Source: Multifurca ochricompacta (lineage: Eukaryota; Basidiomycota; Agaricomycetes; Russulales; Russulaceae). Taken from it: 64,000 bases of DNA. Shown piece by piece: positions 58,574-64,000 of this stretch; position 1 is the stretch's first letter; each line of letters begins with the position of its first letter. Position numbers and translations under genes: made by a program. The stretch covers positions 32,806 through 96,805 of the forward strand of contig WTXG01000137.1 of assembly GCA_022496185.1 (NCBI GenBank). The letters are read 5' to 3'. The notes under the pieces were generated by a model. It saw only the letters and a program-made list of their open reading frames with translations, had not been told where the DNA came from and made no database searches.

Positions 58574-59070
58574 ACTGGACTCACTAGGGCGGTTTAGGGT
58601 TCTAGGACTCAGGGTCGCCAGTGGTTAGTATGTCTGTTACCAGATCATTGCTAGAGAGTCACGTACCGCAACAGTACGGTTCAATTTTATTTGCCATGAA
58701 ACATCCTGGCAAAGTAGAGGGGAAGAGTCGCACCGGCTTACATAATATGTTTTAGACGGCATCCGGGAGCACAACTAAGATCGACAGCGCGAAGCATGAA
58801 GTTCGAAGAAGTTACCCTACCGAATGAATGAAGCTACTGCATACAGACAGAGCCTAAGCGACTGATACTCAGCCAATCATGTAGTTACTGGAATACAGCA
58901 TAATCCCGTTATAGCAATATGGGCGTTCGCGCCGCTCTGAGAGACGGACTGCTACAATAACCCCACTAAGGTCGGGTACTCATTTCCAGAGGTCACGTGA
59001 CCGTGAGAAGCGTTCAGATGACTGTGCAACGGCCATTCCATACTAGAGAGGTCGGCTGTGATTGCACTGC
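58574..59070. other. PLE 3' untranslated region, proximal copy only
   Basis: About 500 bp between the RT stop and the pseudo-LTR. No ORF. It contains a GGTCACGTGACC palindrome near 58991. The distal copy is truncated before this part. Confidence 0.6.
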
Positions 59071-61644
59071 TTACTTTCCACCTCTACCCCAGGTCCTTAT
59101 GCTACCATAATTACTGGGGCCAGGTGAAGTCCTATAACGTTTAGCCACATGCTCTACTTCTTGATCAGAATCAGCATCAGGTGATCTCGGGCGCTTATTG
59201 GCCACTGGATCGCGAACTAGTGTGTTAACGTCATGAAGAACGCTATCTCTGAGCCGCTCATGGAGCGTGTCAGTTTCCTGTAACTCATCAATAGCTAGGA
59301 CTTCTATGTTATTTAAGACTACTTTTTTCCAAAGATTTGTAATGTCGAGCAAATTCCTGGTTCTTTTCCTGGATAGCAAGACTTTAAAGTCAAGGATATT
59401 GGTCTTTCTTACGTCAGGGATCATGTGCCCCCCTACATCATGTAGTGGAGCCTCAAGGGAGTATGTTCTCCAATCACCCAAAGGCGCAGGAAAGTCGACA
59501 CTAAAGTCACCTGACTCAGCTTTTTCTAGCCAAGTACGCCAATAACCAAAGATTACTTCGCCTAACTCATGGGCGTTAAAGTAATTCCATGCCATATTAT
59601 ATTCACTTTTCATAACAAGCAAATCAGAGCTCTGTACCGGCTTGTCCAAAAGTCGGTTTTCCCATCTAAGCTTTAAGTTATTTTTTAACCACATGTGAAC
59701 ATGGTCGACTGGATATCCTCTATGAATATAAAGCGCAACCAGCGCTCTCATAGCCTCAATGTAGTGATCATATTTACTACAAAGGACTGCCAGTCTAGAC
59801 ATCTCACCTAAAAAGGTGCCCCTTTTAACATCATAGGGGTGAGCAGATATCCATGGAATTCTTTCTTGATGGTTGCCACTTTTGCGGTAGGGCATGTATT
59901 CCAATTTTAAGTCACGTGACTTGTAAAGGAACATGTCCAGGAACGGTTGCGAGAACCCGGGTGGCGCCCATTCAATTACACAATTATCATATTTTATTAG
60001 AGAACTTAGTAGATTAAGCGCTGACTCTTCATTATCAGCGTAAACTATAGCTAAGCAATCATCAATATAGCGCCCATAAAATGCAATTTGTGGGTGCTCA
60101 AGGACTTTAGCACGTCTTTCAAAATAATATCCATAAAGATTAGCTAAATCAGGTGAGTCAGCCACACCCATGGCGAGGCCATTAAGCTGCTCATAGATTT
60201 TTCCTTGAAATTGTGTAACCAATTGAGTATTGCCCACAATTAAGGCTCTTTTAAAGAGGTCCTGCACGGCTAAGTGCTGTGGTTGGTCATGTGACGCAAT
60301 ATTCCAGTAGTGCTCCATATATAATTCAAAGACGAAATCAATGCACTTCATTAATGGAATATTTGGATAAAAAGCGACGACATCTCCAGTGCATAAATAC
60401 CATTTGCGACTGGAGTCAATATTCAATTGACTTAATTTTTGCGCCAAATCTTTGGTTCCGTGTAAGACGGTATTGGCGGCCCGAATGATGGGCTTAAGTT
60501 TTTTAGAGACGTATTTAGCCGCCGGGTTCATAACTGCCGAGTGGCAAGGAATAATGGGTCGCATTTTGGTGGGAACTTTGTGAATTTTAGGTATCCCATA
60601 AAATACAGGTATATGGTGCGACCGTCCCGTTGGTGTAATTTTAGACCGCAAGAAAGCGGCTAATGTCCCTTCAAAGTGGACATGTGTGTTGGCAATGGCA
60701 GCCAATTCACGCATTTCTCCACATTTTTGGTCAAGTATCAGGTGAGCTTCATATTTATTTAGCTCCTTGTAATCATTTACATTAGAGAGGATGTCCTGAC
60801 ACTTCTCTATGATCCAGGTCCTCTTGGACACCGCTATGCCCAAGTTCTTGTCAGTACCTGTAACTACTAGATCGTTATCAGATAAGAACTTTGAAATGGC
60901 GCCAACTTTGGGAGTAAGAGGTTGTATGGTAGGACTCAAAGTATGACTGTCAGGGACTTTGGACATCGCCTCATTGACGAAGATCCGTCCCTTGACTAGG
61001 CCCATTTCTAAATAGAGCGGTAGTGTTGGTGGCTTTTTGTTAGATACAGGGGCCACATCGTAGTCTGGATCATAGACTTCCCCTTCATTACCATTAAGCA
61101 TGAACTGCAATCGCCATCTTAAGCGTCGCTGAAAGTCCATCCATGAAGCCGCAATGAGCTTTTTATTGGTAGGTTGGTGGAACATATATTTTCCTCCAAC
61201 ACTTAATTGGTAACTAATCTCCCTTGGAACGGAGACTCCAGTAGACAAGTGTACGTATTGTTGATACTGGGCATTCTGCAAAAATTCCAAGTCGCAGTGT
61301 ATCAATATATATTTAATTGCCTCTGGAGCAGGCAATAGTAGCAAGACGTCGGGAATAGACTTCGGATCGGCAAGCCAAAGAGTGCCGATGCTCACAATTT
61401 TCGAAGTCACGTGATTTCGCACGTGATTAGTCACGTGATCACTCACATGATCACTCACGTGACCGGTCACGTGACAGGGCACGTGAACCAGTGGCGTTGT
61501 AGAAGGCACGTGACTTTTCTCACCGTCACGTGACTTAAATCGACTTAGTCGTTTTCTGCAATACAAACACCGTGCAAAGTCACAATTATATAATGCCGGA
61601 TTGTCGCCGGCGCCGGCTGTGCCGATTACATAATCAGGCACCAC
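59071..61644 (-). CDS. PLE reverse transcriptase (ORF2)
   Basis: 857 codons, the stop at 59071. Numbering from 61644 (a GTG): Cys-rich CDFARCLYC at 21-29; His-Val repeats at 57-81; the PLE N-terminal signature VTGTDKNLGIAV at 260-272; FYGIPKIHK at 348-356; motif A DVVAFYPNIP at 421-430; motif B AMGVADSP at 491-498; motif C YIDD at 526-529; a thumb-like helical region to about 665. The catalytic Asp residues (421, 528, 529) are present. The C-terminal 190 residues hold no GIY-YIG nuclease and end in a basic tail (NKRPRSPD, AKRYRTSP) that could be a nuclear signal. No ATG exists in this frame between the upstream stop (61782-61780) and Met154, so it is probably translated after splicing to ORF1 or by another non-standard start. 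Confidence 0.9.
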   Translation of the reverse strand: MVPDYVIGTAGAGDNPALYNCDFARCLYCRKRLSRFKSRDGEKSHVPSTTPLVHVPCHVTGHVSDHVSDHVTNHVRNHVTSKIVSIGTLWLADPKSIPDVLLLLPAPEAIKYILIHCDLEFLQNAQYQQYVHLSTGVSVPREISYQLSVGGKYMFHQPTNKKLIAASWMDFQRRLRWRLQFMLNGNEGEVYDPDYDVAPVSNKKPPTLPLYLEMGLVKGRIFVNEAMSKVPDSHTLSPTIQPLTPKVGAISKFLSDNDLVVTGTDKNLGIAVSKRTWIIEKCQDILSNVNDYKELNKYEAHLILDQKCGEMRELAAIANTHVHFEGTLAAFLRSKITPTGRSHHIPVFYGIPKIHKVPTKMRPIIPCHSAVMNPAAKYVSKKLKPIIRAANTVLHGTKDLAQKLSQLNIDSSRKWYLCTGDVVAFYPNIPLMKCIDFVFELYMEHYWNIASHDQPQHLAVQDLFKRALIVGNTQLVTQFQGKIYEQLNGLAMGVADSPDLANLYGYYFERRAKVLEHPQIAFYGRYIDDCLAIVYADNEESALNLLSSLIKYDNCVIEWAPPGFSQPFLDMFLYKSRDLKLEYMPYRKSGNHQERIPWISAHPYDVKRGTFLGEMSRLAVLCSKYDHYIEAMRALVALYIHRGYPVDHVHMWLKNNLKLRWENRLLDKPVQSSDLLVMKSEYNMAWNYFNAHELGEVIFGYWRTWLEKAESGDFSVDFPAPLGDWRTYSLEAPLHDVGGHMIPDVRKTNILDFKVLLSRKRTRNLLDITNLWKKVVLNNIEVLAIDELQETDTLHERLRDSVLHDVNTLVRDPVANKRPRSPDADSDQEVEHVAKRYRTSPGPSNYGSIRTWGRGGK
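61400..61535. promoter_or_regulatory. Cluster of CACGTG palindromes within ORF2
   Basis: Eight CACGTG hexamers and one CACATG in about 125 bp, most as TCACGTGA or near it, coding the His-Val repeat. More lie in the pseudo-LTRs (about 58303, 58372, 58434; 63588, 63654, 63718) and at 58995 and 59912. CACGTG is the E-box bound by bHLH factors such as Cbf1. A regulatory role here is inferred. Confidence 0.45.
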
Positions 61645-61823
61645 ACCTCCTTCACATATGACATCATTACATAAAGTAGCTACTTGGGGTATCTTGGGCC
61701 TTCTTGCCCTTCCCCTTGCCCTGACCTTTGCCCTTGCCTTTGCCCTTCTTGCCTTTGCCCTTTCTGGATAGTATGTAAGCTACACCCAGGGCAGACTTGA
61801 ATTTGAAAGGAGGAGGGACATAC
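61556..61823 (-). other. Candidate intron joining ORF1 to ORF2
   Basis: Donor GTATGT at 61823-61818, a CTGAT branch candidate, acceptor TTGCAG ending at 61556. Used after the 46-nt intron, it would place ORF1 in frame with ORF2 and remove the ORF1 stop. The lengths work out exactly for frame. It would also remove the CDFARCLYC motif, which argues against constant use. Confidence 0.4.
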
Positions 61824-62867
61824 TTCTTGGGTCCATCCTTGAGCTCTGCAAGCTTCTTTGCATTGGCTTGCTTCTGGTTCTGATTGCCACCCTTCTATGA
61901 AGAAGTCAGCAATATCCTGATATGTCTTTGCAAGACTTACATCTTTCTTGTCAGGTTTACCAGAGGTCTGCTTGCCCTTGGCCTTTCCCTTACCCTTCTT
62001 CTTCTGTTTCTTGCCAGAAGGGGTTAGGCCAGAGGCTTTCATGCTAGCTTTGATCTGCTTCTCTATGAGCTCCTTAATGGAGTTTGGATCATTACTCATA
62101 ATTTGATCAGCAGAGGCTGTTGCAGCAGCAGCCAGATCCTTCTTTTTCTGGATCTTCCTTTGCATGATAACATCCTTGGCTCTCACCATGGATATAACCC
62201 TTTCTGCATAAACCACTGAATCTTGTTGCATGTTGGCAGCATGCTTCAGGGCAGCAGGGGAAGGTACCCATTTATCCAGTACCTCCCTTTCCTCATCATC
62301 TAGTTTAAAGACAGGGATCTGGTGGCTTGTGAGCACACTCTCAGACCTCTTGGTCACAATGGACCTCATGTGGGTATACAGGTAGACAGGCTCAATGCTC
62401 TTTTCCAGGTGTGCCACCTCATCAGCCTTGGCTTTCATGGATTCCTCCAAGCACTTAATCTGATACTCAGTGTGAGCTTTCCTAAGGCTCTCCTGATGGG
62501 CAGCAGCTTCAGCCTTGGACTTATAGTCCTTGGTGAACTGGACAACAGGTGGGTTAGACCTGAGGTGAGCAGGGATGGTGCCAACTGAATGGCAGTGCCT
62601 CCACTTTGCCAGAGTGTTGGAGGCACCCACCAATCTCTCCATATGGTTTTGTAAATCATGGAGAGCTTCAGTCAGCACTGCCTTATAGTCAGAGGGGATG
62701 AGGGCTACTAACTCTGACATGTTGTTGGTACCCAGGATTGCATAGTGCCTTTGATCCCTAAGAATGTCTTCAGAAGGGTGGACTCCCTCTTGCAGGGCAG
62801 CAAAAACTTGGCTCATGCTGGTTGCAGCAGGGGACAGGGCTCTGATGAAGGAGGTAGTAGCAGACAT
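61667..62867 (-). CDS. PLE ORF1, spliced Lys-rich coiled-coil protein
   Basis: ATG at 62867. Exon 1 is 309 codons (62867-61941); a 46-nt intron (61940-61895) leads into exon 2 (61894-61667, 75 codons and TAA), 384 residues in all. Residues 95-160 are charged and helical (coiled coil likely: KSKAEAAAHQESLRKAHTEYQ). Residues 285-309 are rich in Lys and Gly. After splicing the C-terminus is KGKGKKGKGKG-like and strongly basic, then DTPSSYFM. It resembles no enzyme I know. By position and composition it is a candidate RNA-binding partner of the RT. The unspliced frame ends at 61680 with a Cys/Gln-rich tail that fits the rest of the protein poorly. Confidence 0.72.
61895..61940 (-). other. 46-nt intron in PLE ORF1
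   Basis: Donor GTAAGT at 61940-61935, branch GCTGAC, acceptor ATAG ending at 61895. It lies between codons (phase 0 after codon 309). Removal keeps a 75-codon frame of matching Lys/Gly composition. Confidence 0.7.
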
Positions 62868-62980
62868 GGTGATAAGACAACTACAAGAGGGGGGATGGGG
62901 CTGAAGTGTAGTTAAGAAGTTTAGAGAGGAATTTATAAAAAAACTACTAGTCAGGGAGGATGACTAATCAACAAAAAAGG

Positions 62981-63062
62981 AAACCCAGGATGTACTTGGG
63001 GTGATGAGGGAAACACCACCGTCCCAATAGTTTCGCTTATATGCTCTTCAGCATCTGGGTTT
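62981..63062 (-). ncRNA. Hammerhead ribozyme, distal copy
   Basis: Identical in all 82 positions to 57619-57700. Predicted cut between 62993 and 62992. Cleavage at both sites would release a 5362-nt RNA (62992 to 57631) containing ORF1 and ORF2. Confidence 0.88.
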
Positions 63063-63763
63063 GAAACTGAGTTTGAACCTATTTTTTCCATGAGGCCTTT
63101 TTGCTATTGGCCGATAAGGAATTTCACACGCTGTCACGGATTTGATGTGGGTCGGACGGAGTCCGAGGTGGGTCAATTTGAAATCGGAGGTCCGGCCCGA
63201 TCGGGCCGAGGTCCGGGGGCGCCGGAGCGCCCATGTGGGCGGTAGCCCCACATCAAAAGCCGGACCCGACAGATCGGAGTGGTCCCGAGTCATGGGGAAT
63301 CCCCAGGGAATCGCATTTCCCCATTTTCAAATTGCAAGGCACAGAAGCCAGGGGAAGGCACCAGATCCCTATGGAGATTTGAAGCACATGTATCTGAAAC
63401 AGAAGATCAAGATACAGGGCCAGGAACGAATTCTCACACCTGTCATGGAGTGGGAGAATTAGGTCATGAGATAATGTCATCGTCCTTATCTTTGCCAAGA
63501 CAATCAGTCAGCAAGACATGTGATTTCCCTATCTAGGCGCCCGGTAAATCGGCCGAAGCTGATTACTTAGCAGAATAGAAGTTCGATCACGTGACTTGTA
63601 AGGTGACGTCATGAAAAGGCTAGATTTTGGAGTCATGTGACTTATCCCAGGATCACGTGACCTGGCTTATGAATCTGCCAAACCCCATGGTCATGTGACT
63701 ACATCGTGACTGCTAATCACGTGATGAGAATTATACTCGGCATGTCATATGACCAAACCTGTG

Positions 63764-63826
63764 TTAGGATTAGGTTTAGGGTTATTTAGGGTTTAGGGTT
63801 AGGTTTAGGTTCTACCAACCGTTTAC
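63764..63826 (+). repeat. Telomere-like tract inside the distal PLE copy
   Basis: Matches 58481-58535, with GTTTAGGGTT where the proximal copy has GTTGAGGGTT. It may have been partly re-homogenised toward the telomere repeat. Confidence 0.8.
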
Positions 63827-63849
63827 ATCAAAGTCCTTAGCGATTAAGC

Positions 63850-64000
63850 ATAGGGTTTAGGGTTTAGGGTTTAGGGTTTAGGTTTAGGGTTTAGGTTAGG
63901 GTTTAGGGTTTAGGGTTTAGGGTTTAGGGTTTAGGGTTTAGGGTTTAGGGTTTAGGGTTTAGGGTTTAGGGTTTAGGGTTAGGTTTAGGGTTTAGGTTAG
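63850..64000 (+). repeat. Terminal telomere repeats, TTTAGGG type
   Basis: About 150 bp of TTTAGGG with occasional TTAGGG or TTTAGG variants, running to the end of the window in the G-rich direction expected for a right chromosome end. Confidence 0.97.

Larger units (their letters stand above)
57564..62924 (-). mobile_element. Telomeric Penelope-like element (endonuclease-less, Coprina-type), proximal copy
   Basis: On minus: a short 5' leader, ORF1 (62867-61667), reverse transcriptase ORF2 (61644-59071), and a long 3' region that includes the 1-kb repeat shared with the distal copy, ending at the telomere tract. No GIY-YIG endonuclease follows the RT. Published endonuclease-deficient PLEs (Athena, Coprina) sit at telomeres with the 3' end inward, exactly as here. 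No stops from CpG decay. Confidence 0.88.
62925..63855 (-). mobile_element. PLE distal copy, 5' truncated (pseudo-LTR only)
   Basis: Only the 3' 931 bp of a second copy. Its 3' end joins the 5' end of the proximal copy at a shared TTTAG, with no telomere units between. Its truncated 5' end (GCATAGGG) runs into the telomere. It lacks the 79-nt intron. It would supply the upstream sequence, perhaps the promoter, for the proximal copy. Confidence 0.92.

Noticed and set aside
1..64000. TGA as an alternative Arg codon in this organism
   Set aside because: All affected frames are transposons. The PLE RT, D5 Gag and family B Pol read open with TGA only as terminator or not at all. LTR pairs and a hAT duplication show the same CpG changes in non-coding DNA, which a codon change cannot explain.
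63850..64000. Plant origin from the TTTAGGG repeat
   Set aside because: Short GT-AG introns with TACTAAT branch sites, the Agaricomycete-like gypsy and hAT families and the Coprina-type PLE fit a fungus better. Left as an open point in the findings.
1..64000. tRNA or rRNA genes
   Set aside because: I saw no cloverleaf with A and B boxes and no rRNA-like blocks; a covariance search was not possible.

Overview
The window looks like a chromosome end of a filamentous basidiomycete, probably an Agaricomycete. The support is Ty3/gypsy chromoviruses with a C-terminal chromodomain, Ac-like hAT transposases split by short GT-AG introns, a fragment resembling the Agaricomycete DUF6535 family, and an endonuclease-less Penelope-like element (PLE) of the kind called Coprina in fungi. 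The assignment is from family resemblance only. No intact single-copy host gene was found: essentially all 64 kb is transposable-element DNA, ending at the right in a TTTAGGG telomere.

Layout. Positions 1-4124 are the 5' part of a minus-strand gypsy element (family B), cut by a solo LTR (family C). Positions 4568-31700 are one deep nest. The 3' LTR of gypsy D2 was hit by a complete gypsy, D1 (4685-12769, TSD CAGGG), and by a small hAT, G. hAT G was hit by a complete copia, E (12975-25980, TSD GCTGC). Copia E was hit by hAT F (16517-24332, TSD GCTCTGGC). hAT F in turn holds solo LTRs. Positions 31701-38445 are hAT I, whose two flanks do not match. Positions 38446-55570 hold further gypsy copies: D3 on plus, D4 and D5 on minus, a D6 scrap on plus. 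Positions 55571-57516 are the 3' part of a second family B gypsy, cut off by telomere repeats.

Telomeric end. A 47-bp interstitial TTTAGGG tract (57517-57563) is followed by a PLE on the minus strand. Its spliced ORF1 (62867-61667) and its reverse transcriptase ORF2 (61644-59071) have no disabling mutations that I can see. A second copy, truncated at its 5' end, follows (62925-63855), then the terminal telomere (63850-64000). Both copies carry an identical 82-nt hammerhead ribozyme. The distal copy lacks exactly a 79-nt GT-AG intron present in the proximal copy, so it was made from spliced RNA. The 3' ends point inward, as expected if the telomeric G-strand 3' end primed reverse transcription.

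Decay. In the reading frames I followed in the copia and in the gypsy copies D1 and D3, nearly every premature stop is TGA where relatives or the conserved motif carry Arg (CGA). The two LTRs of D1 differ mostly at CpG sites. This fits CpG-directed cytosine mutation (RIP-like or methylation). The PLE shows none of it. The LTR elements and hATs here appear dead, while the telomeric PLE looks young and possibly active.
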